Positions 8,265-16,243 of a stretch of 64,000 nucleotides of DNA are shown piece by piece. Under the pieces are notes generated by a model. That model saw only the letters and a list, made by a program, of their open reading frames with translations. It did no database searches and was not told where the DNA came from. Source of the DNA: Eubacteriales Family XIII. Incertae Sedis bacterium (GTDB lineage: Bacteria > Bacillota > Clostridia > Peptostreptococcales > Anaerovoracaceae); the NCBI GenBank assembly GCA_031264295.1, contig JAISED010000016.1, forward strand, positions 32,662-96,661, in the 5' to 3' direction. The translations under genes were made by a program, and so were the position numbers. Position 1 is the stretch's first letter, and each line of letters starts with the position of its first letter.

Positions 8265-8293
8265 TTGACGAAGCTAATGTAAATGGGTAAAAT
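8265..8293 (+). promoter_or_regulatory. Sigma-A promoter for tRNA-Thr
   Basis: TTGACG (8265-8270), a 17-nt spacer and TAAAAT (8288-8293), placing the transcript start near 8300, about 16 nt before the mature tRNA. Confidence 0.75.
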
Positions 8294-8315
8294 AATAAAG
8301 GCAAGCAAATGATGT

Positions 8316-8390
8316 GCTAACGTGGCTCAATGGTAGAGCAGCGCATTCGTAATGCGCAGGTTGTGGGTTCGATTCCCACCGTTAGCTCCA
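8316..8390 (+). tRNA. tRNA-Thr (anticodon CGT)
   Basis: 75 nt cloverleaf including an encoded CCA. Acceptor arms GCTAACG and CGTTAGC pair fully, with discriminator T. The D arm is GCTC/GAGC, the anticodon stem is GCGCA/TGCGC around loop TTCGTAA, so the anticodon is CGT, reading ACG. The T arm is GTGGG-TTCGATT-CCCAC. It has its own promoter and terminator, so it is a single-gene unit. An accessory region with damaged toxin-antitoxin genes follows, consistent with a tRNA-adjacent integration hotspot. Confidence 0.97.
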
Positions 8391-8393
8391 AAT

Positions 8394-8430
8394 AAAATCC
8401 GCTCAGGGCATGGCTTTAAGCGGATTTTCT
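8394..8430 (+). terminator. Rho-independent terminator of tRNA-Thr
   Basis: AAAATCCGCT and AGCGGATTTT (8394-8428) form a 10-bp stem around a ~15-nt loop; the 3' arm supplies the T-run. It starts 4 nt after the tRNA. Confidence 0.85.
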
Positions 8431-8448
8431 TATTTTATGATCAAGCAA

Positions 8449-8477
8449 TTGACTTTTTGTCTATAATATGTTATTAT
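8449..8477 (+). promoter_or_regulatory. Sigma-A promoter for the AbiEi-like antitoxin gene
   Basis: TTGACT (8449-8454), a 17-nt spacer and TATTAT (8472-8477), 62 nt upstream of the chosen start codon. Confidence 0.75.
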
Positions 8478-8538
8478 ACTGTCGAAAATATCAGTAGAGA
8501 GCTTACATGATAATAACATGGGGAAGGAGTCACTGCCC

Positions 8539-9192
8539 ATGGAGAGACTTGCTTACAGCGAATTTATTACAGAAAAAATAGCCGATATCCCATATGGTCA
8601 GACTTTTCAGACCAACATCATAGCGGAAGCGGTTGCGGATGAATATGTTATCTCTGTACATAAGGCAAAGCCCATTACCAACGTCACTTTGAAACGCTTG
8701 ACAGACAGCGGCTTGATCGAACGTTACCAAAAAGGCGTGTATTATCGTGCCAAACAAACGGCTTTTGGCAAGGCTCATCCAAGCGAAGAGCTACTTGAGG
8801 TGCAGCTTCTCACTAGACGCGGTGACGAAGTCATCGGATATGAAACGGGTTTTTCGTTTATGAATAGGATGGGTTTGACAACGCTTGTCCCCAAAAAACG
8901 CGAGATAGCGACCAACGCCTATCGTAAAAATATAGATAACAGATTCATCATTGTCAGAAAGCCGGTTGTCACAGTTAATGCCGACAATTTTCGCTATTTG
9001 CAGTTCCTTGATATCATCAGAGATCTGGCGGAGGCGCATGTCGATGCGGAGAATCCTAAAGCCTTGCTTCATGCCTTTGCGGAAAGAAGTGAATTGAATA
9101 TGATTAAGACTATGACGTATGCCAGACGGCATTACCCGCAAAAGACGCTGCTTAATCTGGTTGATGTTCTGGTGGAGGGGGGACGGACATGA
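8539..9192 (+). CDS. AbiEi-like / DUF6088 antitoxin-type transcriptional regulator
   Basis: 217 aa. The N-terminal winged helix (residues ~1-75: AYSEFITEKIADIPYGQ, then NVTLKRLTDSGLIERYQKGV) is followed by a C-terminal domain (LTRRGDEVIGYETGFSFMNRMGL) characteristic of AbiEi-type antitoxins of type IV toxin-antitoxin systems, where the regulator represses its own operon and counters the nucleotidyltransferase AbiEii. The ATG at 8539 has AAGGAG 9 nt upstream; the earlier ATG at 8518 precedes that site. The stop codon overlaps the ATG of the broken downstream partner (ATGA at 9189), the usual operon arrangement. Confidence 0.8.
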   Translation: MERLAYSEFITEKIADIPYGQTFQTNIIAEAVADEYVISVHKAKPITNVTLKRLTDSGLIERYQKGVYYRAKQTAFGKAHPSEELLEVQLLTRRGDEVIGYETGFSFMNRMGLTTLVPKKREIATNAYRKNIDNRFIIVRKPVVTVNADNFRYLQFLDIIRDLAEAHVDAENPKALLHAFAERSELNMIKTMTYARRHYPQKTLLNLVDVLVEGGRT

Positions 9193-9403
9193 AGAGGAAG
9201 AAAGCAGAATCGGCAGCGACTTAGCTCAAAAACCCTTTACCGAATTTCTGCTTTTCAAAGCGCTTGAAACCGACGCTAAGTTGAGGGCGACTTTTGCCGA
9301 AACGCAAAGGGTTTACGTCTTTAACGACGCAGATATAATCCCGTTCGAGGAAGTAATCAAGCAAATGGGTCAACTATATGATATTTTACAGAGCTTGGGC
9401 TGA
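9189..9403 (+). pseudogene. Remnant of the partner gene (possible AbiEii nucleotidyltransferase)
   Basis: An ATG overlapping the antitoxin stop opens a frame that ends after 11 codons (TAG at 9222). A different frame then stays open to 9403 and encodes QKPFTEFLLFKALETD and, near its end, DIIPFEEVIKQMGQLYDIL, which resembles the last residues of AbiEii-type proteins (a helix ending in xxFDEIMxxIxxLexxIN). The ~300-aa family length is missing, so I read this as a frameshifted gene with a large internal deletion. The assignment to AbiEii rests on position and the short C-terminal resemblance. Confidence 0.4.
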
Positions 9404-9420
9404 TAAATAGCATAGTTACG

Positions 9421-9466
9421 TCAGTAGGAGTAGGAGTAGGCGTAGCAGTAGCAGCATTAGGAGTAC
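9421..9466 (+). repeat. GTAGGA-type microsatellite in the leader of the radical SAM operon
   Basis: A purine-rich run of imperfect GTAGGA/GTAGCA hexamers. It lies between the broken toxin gene and the methyltransferase start and contains several GGAG-like strings, so slippage could alter leader length or ribosome loading. Confidence 0.5.
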
Positions 9467-9488
9467 GGCATGGAAGGTCGGTGATAAT

Positions 9489-10124
9489 GTGGCGGGGGCA
9501 TATAGCGTATGGGATAGGCTTGCAAATAAATATGACCGGCTCTGGGTGCAGAAGTACTCGCTGACTCCAACCCGGCGCCGCGTCAGGCAGATCTTGTCCA
9601 ACCGTTTTCACGGTGAGAACTTTACATTGCTGGATTTGGGGTGCGGGACGGGGCAGTTGCTCTGCGAGATGCGGGAAGACAGTCCGGACTGCCGCATGCT
9701 TGGCGTCGACAAATCACCGGAGATGATAAGATGCGCAAATAAGCGGAGATTGGATATAGAGTTTGTCTGTTTAGATGTAGATAATGAAGATTTATCACAA
9801 TATTTTACTGAGAGCGGTTTTAACGCCGTGACTTGCTGTCATTCATTTCCCTACTATAAAAACAAACCTGCAGTGATGGCCGAACTCTACAAGCTGCTGG
9901 ATTCGGAGGGGATCGCCGTCTTCGCGCAGGCCTCGGTGAATAGGCTTTATGACAAAACGGTGCTGCGCGTTGTGGAAGCGACAGCCGAAAAAGCCGATTA
10001 TCTTTCCCGCGAAGCGTTTCGGGCGCTGGCGGAGAAATATTTTGTAATTATAGAAGAATTTACAATATACGAGCGCTTTTATATGCCTTCAATCTGTGGA
10101 TTTGTGCTGGGGAAACGCTTATGA
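9489..10124 (+). CDS. Class I SAM-dependent methyltransferase
   Basis: 211 aa. Rossmann-type methyltransferase: motif I LLDLGCGTGQLL (about residues 46-57), acidic motif II MLGVDKS, then IEFVCLDVDNEDL and FNAVTCCHSFPYY at motif IV. The substrate is unknown. The GTG start at 9489 follows GGAAGG by 11 nt. Its stop overlaps the next ATG (ATGA at 10121), so it is the first gene of a tightly coupled operon with three radical SAM genes and two acyltransferase-like genes. A role in a small-molecule or lipid pathway is inferred from this context. Confidence 0.88.
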   Translation: MAGAYSVWDRLANKYDRLWVQKYSLTPTRRRVRQILSNRFHGENFTLLDLGCGTGQLLCEMREDSPDCRMLGVDKSPEMIRCANKRRLDIEFVCLDVDNEDLSQYFTESGFNAVTCCHSFPYYKNKPAVMAELYKLLDSEGIAVFAQASVNRLYDKTVLRVVEATAEKADYLSREAFRALAEKYFVIIEEFTIYERFYMPSICGFVLGKRL

Positions 10125-11398
10125 AGATATTGTTGATTCGGCCTAAACCACATCGCAGCACTATCGGTCTGCAGAGCGTGATGATCTGCGAGCCGCTGGA
10201 ATTGACGACCCTGGCGGCTGTGTTGCGGGCGAACGGGCATATAGTCGTCGTCATTGATATGATTTTGGAACGCAGACCGCTTACATATTTTATTCGCGAA
10301 GAAAGGCCGGATCTGATTGGACTCACAGGGTATATAAGCCATATTGGGGTAATGAAGGATTACGCGCGTGTGATCAAAGCAGTTGACCGAAAAATCAGTG
10401 TCTGTGTGGGCGGCGTGCACGCGGCGGTCTGCCCGGAGGATTTTAATGACCCGCATATTGACCATGTGTGTCAGACTGCGGAAGCCTTCTATAAAATTAC
10501 CGATTGCGTCGATTTATCGCCGCGTTTGCCTGATCGGAATCTGCCGGAAAGGTATTTGAAAAGGTATTATTATCTTTTTCAAAACCGCGCAGCGCTCATA
10601 AAAACATCATTCGGCTGCCCGTATAACTGCAATTTTTGTTTCTGCAAGGAAATCGCGTCCTATTCCGCCCGGGATATTGAAGATGTTATTGATGAGTTGA
10701 CGACGATTTCTCAACAAGAGGTTTATATCGTAGACGACGACTTTTTATTCAATCGCGATAGACTGATTAAATTTTGCGAGCTATTAGAAGCGCGGAATAT
10801 CCGCAAGCATTTTCTGGTATACGGACGATCGGACTTTATCGCCGCCAACGAGGATATCATCGGCAGGTTGGCGAAAAACGGGCTGACTGCCGTTATAGTA
10901 GGGCTGGAATCCGCCAGTCAGGATGAGTTGGATGCCTACAATAAACACACAAAGCTCGGAGAAAACATCTCCGCCGTACGTATACTGAGGCGGCACAACA
11001 TCGAATGTTACGCCACCGTGATTCTGAGAATGGATTGGGGGAAAACGGATTTCAAGAGGCTGTATCAGTTTTTGAAGGACCTCGACGTCGTATTTGTCAA
11101 TCTCCAGCCGTTTACACCCATGCCGGGAACTGATTATTGGGACGAGTACAAAAGCCGTTTACTCATTCCATATGAGCAGCCGGAAAAATGGGATATGGCG
11201 CATCTGGTGGTGGAGGCCGACAAGTTGTCGGCGCGGCAATATTATGCGCAAATCGTCAAGCTATACTATAAAATTACCATTACGCCAAAGCACACGGTCT
11301 ATATGTTCAAACGCTATGGCCTAAAACAAACTGTGAAATTATCCGGTGGCGCGCTGCGGATTACCATGCAGTATCTCGCCAAAATCATCCGGGGGTGA
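10121..11398 (+). CDS. Radical SAM protein with B12-binding-like N-terminal domain (paralog 1)
   Basis: 425 aa. The N-terminal ~130 residues resemble the cobalamin-binding fold of B12-dependent radical SAM enzymes (MKILLIRPKPH, PDLIGLTGYISH, VCVGGVHAAVCPEDF), though a DxHxxG His ligand is not evident. The radical SAM cluster is C166-x3-C170-x2-C173 (GCPYNCNFC). Later motifs include IVGLESASQDELDAYNKHT and FTPMPGTDYWDEY. This class includes methylases and ring-forming enzymes of lipids, antibiotics and tetrapyrroles. It overlaps the methyltransferase by 4 nt and is clearly paralogous to the next gene, sharing PYNCNFC, YGRxDxIAA and xxYNK. Confidence 0.9.
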   Translation: MKILLIRPKPHRSTIGLQSVMICEPLELTTLAAVLRANGHIVVVIDMILERRPLTYFIREERPDLIGLTGYISHIGVMKDYARVIKAVDRKISVCVGGVHAAVCPEDFNDPHIDHVCQTAEAFYKITDCVDLSPRLPDRNLPERYLKRYYYLFQNRAALIKTSFGCPYNCNFCFCKEIASYSARDIEDVIDELTTISQQEVYIVDDDFLFNRDRLIKFCELLEARNIRKHFLVYGRSDFIAANEDIIGRLAKNGLTAVIVGLESASQDELDAYNKHTKLGENISAVRILRRHNIECYATVILRMDWGKTDFKRLYQFLKDLDVVFVNLQPFTPMPGTDYWDEYKSRLLIPYEQPEKWDMAHLVVEADKLSARQYYAQIVKLYYKITITPKHTVYMFKRYGLKQTVKLSGGALRITMQYLAKIIRG

Positions 11399-11402
11399 AA
11401 GC

Positions 11403-12752
11403 TTGAAAATATTATTTATGCGCCCGCCAGCACCCAATATATTAAAACACCTGCAAATCCTCAACAGCGAGCCATTGGAGCTGGAATATTTACATACTGT
11501 TGCGCGGCGGCGCGGTTGGGACGACATGATTTATGATGGCTTCAACACTAAAAAAAGCGCGCGGGATGTCATGAAAAGTTTTCAGCCGGATGTAGTGGCG
11601 GTCACAGGCTATATCACGCAGGAAAACCTGATGAAAAAATATGTGAAGACCGCGAAAGAGGTAAATCCGTCCGTTGTCACCGTTGTCGGCGGTGTTCATG
11701 TGCAGCTCAACTTCGAAAGGATGTATACCGCGGATGTGGATTATGTCTTCCGCAGTGAGAATGTGAACGCGTTCGGAGATTTGCTGGCGTACTTTATGGG
11801 CAGTGCTTTGGATTTATCTACGGTAAGCGGACTTTGCTACCGCGAAAACGGCGAATGGCGGGCAAACAAGCTGCTGCCTTTTAACATCAACGATCTGCCC
11901 ATCCCAGACCGTTCGTTTTTTTATCAAAATAAGTCATGGTTCCGTTATCTCGATTTGACTGAGGTAGCGACGCTGAAAACCGCCATTTCATGCCCATATA
12001 ATTGCAATTTCTGCTACTGCACATGCCTGGGAGGCGGCAGGTATTCCGTACGGGATCTTGATAAGGTGATGGATGAACTGGAGGGGCTTGATTGCGAAAC
12101 GGTGCTGATCGCCGATGATGTGTTTCTGTTCGACGAGGGACGCGTCTGGGGCTTTATCAATGAAGTCAGGCGGCGCAATATCAAAAAGCAATATCTTTGT
12201 TACGGGCGCGCCGATTACATCGCCGCTCATCCCGAACAGATCAAAGCTCTTGCCGAAATAGGCTTTGTCTACTTCTTTGTGGGGCTGGAAGCCATTACCG
12301 ACAGGGAACTGGAAAGCTATAACAAACAGATCACCGCCGATGTGAATGTGCGTTGCACGGAGGCCGTCCACGCGGCGGGAGCGCGCTGCTTTGCTCTGAT
12401 GATCGCGCCTGCCGACGCTACAAAGCAGTATTTTACCGACCTGTATCAATGGGTGCTGGCTCATGAGGTGAAATATGTTACGGTTTCCATTTTCACGCCG
12501 ATTCCCGGCACGCCGCTGTATGAGGAATATAAAGACAAACTGATCACTGACGATATTGAGGAATGGGATTTTCTGCATCTGGTGGCGCCGCCGACGCGTC
12601 TGACGAAACGGGCGTTTTATCTTGAGTATTATAAGCTGACCAACCGCCTATACCGATTGGCGAAAAAAACCGGAGCGTATGATTTTATGGATTTGGAGTA
12701 TTACAAAAATGTTGTGATGGAATACTTCCGGCAAAAGGCGCGGGAAAAATGA
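11403..12752 (+). CDS. Radical SAM protein with B12-binding-like N-terminal domain (paralog 2)
   Basis: 449 aa. I chose the TTG at 11403 because GGGGGTGA lies just upstream and the protein then begins MKILFMRPPAPN, like its paralog. The N-terminal region has PDVVAVTGYITQENL and VTVVGGVHVQLNF. The radical SAM motif is C197-x3-C201-x2-C204 (SCPYNCNFC), followed by another two cysteines (YCTC). The barrel contains ADDVFLF, YGRADYIAA and FTPIPGTPLYEEY. It starts 4 nt after the previous stop and overlaps the next gene by 4 nt. Two similar but distinct enzymes in series suggest successive reactions on related positions of one substrate. Confidence 0.9.
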   Translation: MKILFMRPPAPNILKHLQILNSEPLELEYLHTVARRRGWDDMIYDGFNTKKSARDVMKSFQPDVVAVTGYITQENLMKKYVKTAKEVNPSVVTVVGGVHVQLNFERMYTADVDYVFRSENVNAFGDLLAYFMGSALDLSTVSGLCYRENGEWRANKLLPFNINDLPIPDRSFFYQNKSWFRYLDLTEVATLKTAISCPYNCNFCYCTCLGGGRYSVRDLDKVMDELEGLDCETVLIADDVFLFDEGRVWGFINEVRRRNIKKQYLCYGRADYIAAHPEQIKALAEIGFVYFFVGLEAITDRELESYNKQITADVNVRCTEAVHAAGARCFALMIAPADATKQYFTDLYQWVLAHEVKYVTVSIFTPIPGTPLYEEYKDKLITDDIEEWDFLHLVAPPTRLTKRAFYLEYYKLTNRLYRLAKKTGAYDFMDLEYYKNVVMEYFRQKAREK

Positions 12753-14059
12753 AAATATACTTTATTCAGTCCACGCCATATGATTCGAGCGGCGGACTTG
12801 TTAAAAAATCCAGACTTTATTTCGTCGGCTTGGCGCCGGCTATATTGGCGGCGCTTGTGGACGATTGGGAGTTCGAAGTTTGTCTCGAAACCATTGAACC
12901 TGTCGATTTCGATTCCGACGCGGACATCATAGCGGTTTCCGGCATGGGGCACGCCATCATACGAAGCATTGAAATAGCTAAGGCATTTAGCGCCCGTGGG
13001 AAAACCGTGGTTATGGGCGGCTATATGGCCAGCCTGATGCCGGAGGAGGCGCTAAAATACTGTAACAGTGTAGTGATCGGCGATGCTGAGGAGGTCTTCC
13101 CGCAGTTGCTTGCGGATTACCGAAACGGCTGCATGAAATCAAGATATTATATGCCGCTCGCTAAGTTGAGCTATCCCTTGCCGCGTTATGAGCTGTTGAC
13201 GGCGAAGAAGATCGGGAACTTCCTGCCGGTGCAGGCGGGGCGGGGCTGTCCCCATTCCTGCAGCTTCTGCTCGGTGGCTTGCCTGTATCGGGGCCGCTAT
13301 CTTAAGCGGAACATCGACGAGGTGATGCGGGATATCCGCGAGGTCAAACGCTTGGGGTATAAAAGATTCCTGCTGCTCGACGACAATATTTGTTCCGATA
13401 AGGCGTATATGCGAGAGCTTTGCGGGCAGATAAAGACGCTTAAAATGCAATGGTTTTCGCAATGTTCAATCCAGATTGCCGATGACGGCGAACTGCTTGC
13501 GCTGGTTGCGGACAGCGGCTGCGCGGCGCTTTCTTTCGGCTTGGAGAGTATTTCGCAGGAAAGCCTGAGCTATATGAACAAGGGCTGGGCTAAGGTGTGC
13601 GATTATGAGCGCCAACTTGCGAAAATCGCCGCTGCGGGGATAGATCTGTCAACTGAAATGGTCGTTGGCGCGGATGGCGACACGCCGGAAAGCATAGAAC
13701 AAACAGCTGATTTTATCGTCCTCAATAAAATCGCCATACCGCGATTTTATATTTTAACACCCATCCCCGGCACTGATTTTTTCAAGGAAACGCAGGCGCA
13801 GGGGCGAATCGTAAATGAGGACATTTACAGCTATAACGGCGCGCAGGCTGTTCATAGGCCGCTGCGCATGACGGCGGAGGAATTGACGGCGGCCTATTGG
13901 AAGCTCTATCTGCAGGTGTTTTCCGTATGGGCGATCATCCGGCGAACCCTTTTGAAGAGGGGATTTTGGCGCGCGCCGCTCAAACACTTCTTCTACTTCT
14001 ATGTGAACCTGTATTATCGTTATCAAATCCGGCGGGGCATACCCCCGAACATCATATAG
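12749..14059 (+). CDS. Radical SAM protein with B12-binding-like N-terminal domain (third, divergent)
   Basis: 436 aa. The N-terminal segment (IIAVSGMGHAIIRSIEIAK, VVMGGYMASLMPEEAL) matches cobalamin-binding-type radical SAM enzymes. The cluster motif is C167-x3-C171-x2-C174 in GRGCPHSCSFC. The barrel continues with LLLDDNICSD, LSFGLESISQESL and LTPIPGTDFFKE, motifs common in BchE/MiaB-like families. It is less similar to the preceding pair than they are to each other. The C-terminal tail is basic and aromatic-rich (HFFYFYVNLYYRYQ), which may contact a membrane or lipid. The ATG overlaps the preceding stop by 4 nt. Confidence 0.9.
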   Translation: MKIYFIQSTPYDSSGGLVKKSRLYFVGLAPAILAALVDDWEFEVCLETIEPVDFDSDADIIAVSGMGHAIIRSIEIAKAFSARGKTVVMGGYMASLMPEEALKYCNSVVIGDAEEVFPQLLADYRNGCMKSRYYMPLAKLSYPLPRYELLTAKKIGNFLPVQAGRGCPHSCSFCSVACLYRGRYLKRNIDEVMRDIREVKRLGYKRFLLLDDNICSDKAYMRELCGQIKTLKMQWFSQCSIQIADDGELLALVADSGCAALSFGLESISQESLSYMNKGWAKVCDYERQLAKIAAAGIDLSTEMVVGADGDTPESIEQTADFIVLNKIAIPRFYILTPIPGTDFFKETQAQGRIVNEDIYSYNGAQAVHRPLRMTAEELTAAYWKLYLQVFSVWAIIRRTLLKRGFWRAPLKHFFYFYVNLYYRYQIRRGIPPNII

Positions 14060-14191
14060 GCAAGCTCCGAAGCGTGCCTGTAGCGGGCTTACAAAAATTT
14101 GCGGCGCATCTTCCGGCCGGGGGAAGACCGACCGAAGGCTTTGCGGGATTTTTTGAAGGCCGCATGCGTTGCGGCGGAATGGGTGTTTAAT

Positions 14192-15289
14192 ATGGAACTG
14201 TTTGAGTTTAACAGCGCTGTTAAATATGAAAAGGCCATGCTGAGTCACTATCAATCCGACCCACGGTTTATAAACAATAAAAGCGGGATATTTCATATCG
14301 TCTGCAATCCGGCGGGCGCGTTTTACCAAAATACGGTTCAAAAGATGATCGGGGTAAAATCCGGCAATGATGGTCGGCGTCAAAATGAGATTTTGTGTCA
14401 ATGCGTACTGATAAAGCATAATCAATTTGACGCGTTGACTGTCGCCTTTTTTGAAGCGCAAGAAAACGTCGGTGAGGCAGTGCGGTTGATGATGGATTAC
14501 GCGGCGGATTATGGAAGGCACATGGGCGCGAAGCGGATGATTGCGGCGCTGGACGGTCACTGCAACTATGGCATAGGATTTTCCCGCCTTGATCCCCATG
14601 CAGCACCCTTGTTCGGCGAAAGCCGCAACCCTGAATATTACAACGCCTATTTTGAAAATGGATATTATAAAATAGGATTTTCGAGTTTCTGGGGAGAGCT
14701 TGATGATATTTCTAATCAACTGAATGGGATTATGCAGCGTATTGAAGAACGCACAACCCAGATTAAAACGCAGTGCGCCGATTTTCGGCAATTTCCCGTT
14801 CACCTGCGCAGATACACCGATTTAAGCAATCAAATATTTGCTAAGCATTGGTATTATTTTCATCGGACGTATAATGAGGATTTAGAGCTTTTTAAAACGA
14901 TGAAACCCTTGTTGTCCCCATGTAACTTGATCTTTGCTCAAAAGAACGGCCGGGATATAGGATATAGCTTATTCTATCCCGACTTCAATGAACTCGTGCC
15001 CATAGGCGGCGAAGCGAACGCAGGAACATTTTTGAAACACAAACTGCTGCACCGCCCTATACATACTGTTAAAATCGCAGAGATTGGCATACTGCCTGAA
15101 TATCACTCATCCGCCGTGGTACTAACACTGTTTAGGGAAGTTTGCCGACAGGTGAAACGCCAGTATCCTCATATAAAGCGCGTGGTGAGCAGTTGGATCA
15201 TGGATGAAAACACGGCGTCCCAAAACATAACCAGACGCTTTGCGCCTAATTTATATGGAAGTTATGCGGCTTATGAAAAAGAAATTTGA
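14192..15289 (+). CDS. GNAT-like N-acyltransferase family protein
   Basis: 365 aa. The C-terminal half has acetyltransferase character: NLIFAQKNGRDIGYSLFYPDF, TVKIAEIGILPEYHSSAVVLTLF (an acetyl-CoA-site-like strand-loop-helix) and a final AAYEK after aligned INxxS-like features. The N-terminal half may be a second, degenerate GNAT fold. The ATG at 14192 starts MELFEFNSAVKYEKAM; a TTG at 14099 would add 31 poorly conserved-looking residues, and no strong ribosome site favours either. The 132-nt gap after the third radical SAM gene is the largest spacing in the operon. It overlaps the next gene. Confidence 0.7.
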   Translation: MELFEFNSAVKYEKAMLSHYQSDPRFINNKSGIFHIVCNPAGAFYQNTVQKMIGVKSGNDGRRQNEILCQCVLIKHNQFDALTVAFFEAQENVGEAVRLMMDYAADYGRHMGAKRMIAALDGHCNYGIGFSRLDPHAAPLFGESRNPEYYNAYFENGYYKIGFSSFWGELDDISNQLNGIMQRIEERTTQIKTQCADFRQFPVHLRRYTDLSNQIFAKHWYYFHRTYNEDLELFKTMKPLLSPCNLIFAQKNGRDIGYSLFYPDFNELVPIGGEANAGTFLKHKLLHRPIHTVKIAEIGILPEYHSSAVVLTLFREVCRQVKRQYPHIKRVVSSWIMDENTASQNITRRFAPNLYGSYAAYEKEI

Positions 15290-16232
15290 GGGTGAGATAC
15301 ATAAGGGAATTCCGAACGGTATAGGGATCAATAAATGGCTGGACAGCGGCAGTTTGCTCGCGCTTGCCAAAGCGAGCGATACGCCGTTTTCGGTGGTGAC
15401 GCATCAGGAATACACTTGCGTGGAATACCGCATGAAGATGAACTTGTTCACATTCGGGAAGTATAAATGCGGTGTTCAGATGACAGTGATTGCTCCGCCT
15501 ATATCAGTGGACAGTACGGCTTATACAGGCGATGTGAACCGATTGATTGCGGATTATAAGCATAGGAAGGGGATATTTTTAATACTGAATTTACCCGCAC
15601 TGCCTTTGCTAACTGAAAAAGCGGCGGTAGGCGAGACCCTGTCGTCCTGTGTTTTTCATAAGCGTTTCAGCTCATTCGAGGAATACCTTTTGGCGCTGCG
15701 CGGCAGTTATCGCAGGAGGCTCAAGAAGGCGCTCGAAAAAGGCGGCGCGCTGCGCGTTGAGCAAATCAGGAATGCGGACTTTACCGATGAACTGCACGGG
15801 CTTTACCGGCAAGTGCGGCAGCGCTCGAATTATCCGTTGGAAACCCTGCGTCCGGATTTTTTCAGGGGGTTTGACGGCAATATTTTCGTTTTTTATGATG
15901 GCGCTTCGCCGGTCGCTTTCGCGGCGGTGAAACAGTTTGATGAAGAGCTGGATTTTGTATTCGGCGGCATGAATTATGCCGCGCGAGATGAATTAGACCT
16001 GTATTACAACATGCTTTTATTTATCCTCCGGCGTGGGATTGAATGCGGCGCGCGGCGGATCGATTTCGGCCAGACTGCGGAGCATTCCAAACAGCGGATC
16101 GGCTGTGTATTGGAAAAACGCTATATGGCGGCATTTTCAGGCAACCGATTGATCAACGGCTTGCTGCGTTTATTCGGCAATGCCTTGACTTATCAAGCCC
16201 CTAAAGAGGCTTATCAATGTTTTAAGAAATAA
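15255..16232 (+). CDS. FemAB-like / GNAT-superfamily acyltransferase
   Basis: About 325 aa. The central segment FEEYLLALRGSYRRRLKKALEKGG followed by FTDELHGLYRQVRQRSNYPLETL and FFRGF is typical of BioF2-like/FemAB-type acyltransferases, and the strand-helix pairs near residues 215-285 (FVFYDGASPVAFAAV, RRIDFGQTAEHSKQRIG) complete the fold. Such enzymes attach aminoacyl or acyl groups to amines. The start is uncertain: ATGs at 15255, 15264 and 15273 all lie inside the end of the previous gene. It is the last gene of the operon and ends 11 nt before a convergent gene. Confidence 0.75.
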   Translation: MEVMRLMKKKFEGEIHKGIPNGIGINKWLDSGSLLALAKASDTPFSVVTHQEYTCVEYRMKMNLFTFGKYKCGVQMTVIAPPISVDSTAYTGDVNRLIADYKHRKGIFLILNLPALPLLTEKAAVGETLSSCVFHKRFSSFEEYLLALRGSYRRRLKKALEKGGALRVEQIRNADFTDELHGLYRQVRQRSNYPLETLRPDFFRGFDGNIFVFYDGASPVAFAAVKQFDEELDFVFGGMNYAARDELDLYYNMLLFILRRGIECGARRIDFGQTAEHSKQRIGCVLEKRYMAAFSGNRLINGLLRLFGNALTYQAPKEAYQCFKK

Positions 16233-16243
16233 GCTAGGCAGGT

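Noticed and set aside
14099..14191. TTG start adding 31 residues to the GNAT-like protein
   Set aside because: The extension is basic and low in structure, and the ATG at 14192 gives a natural family-like start; kept only as an alternative.
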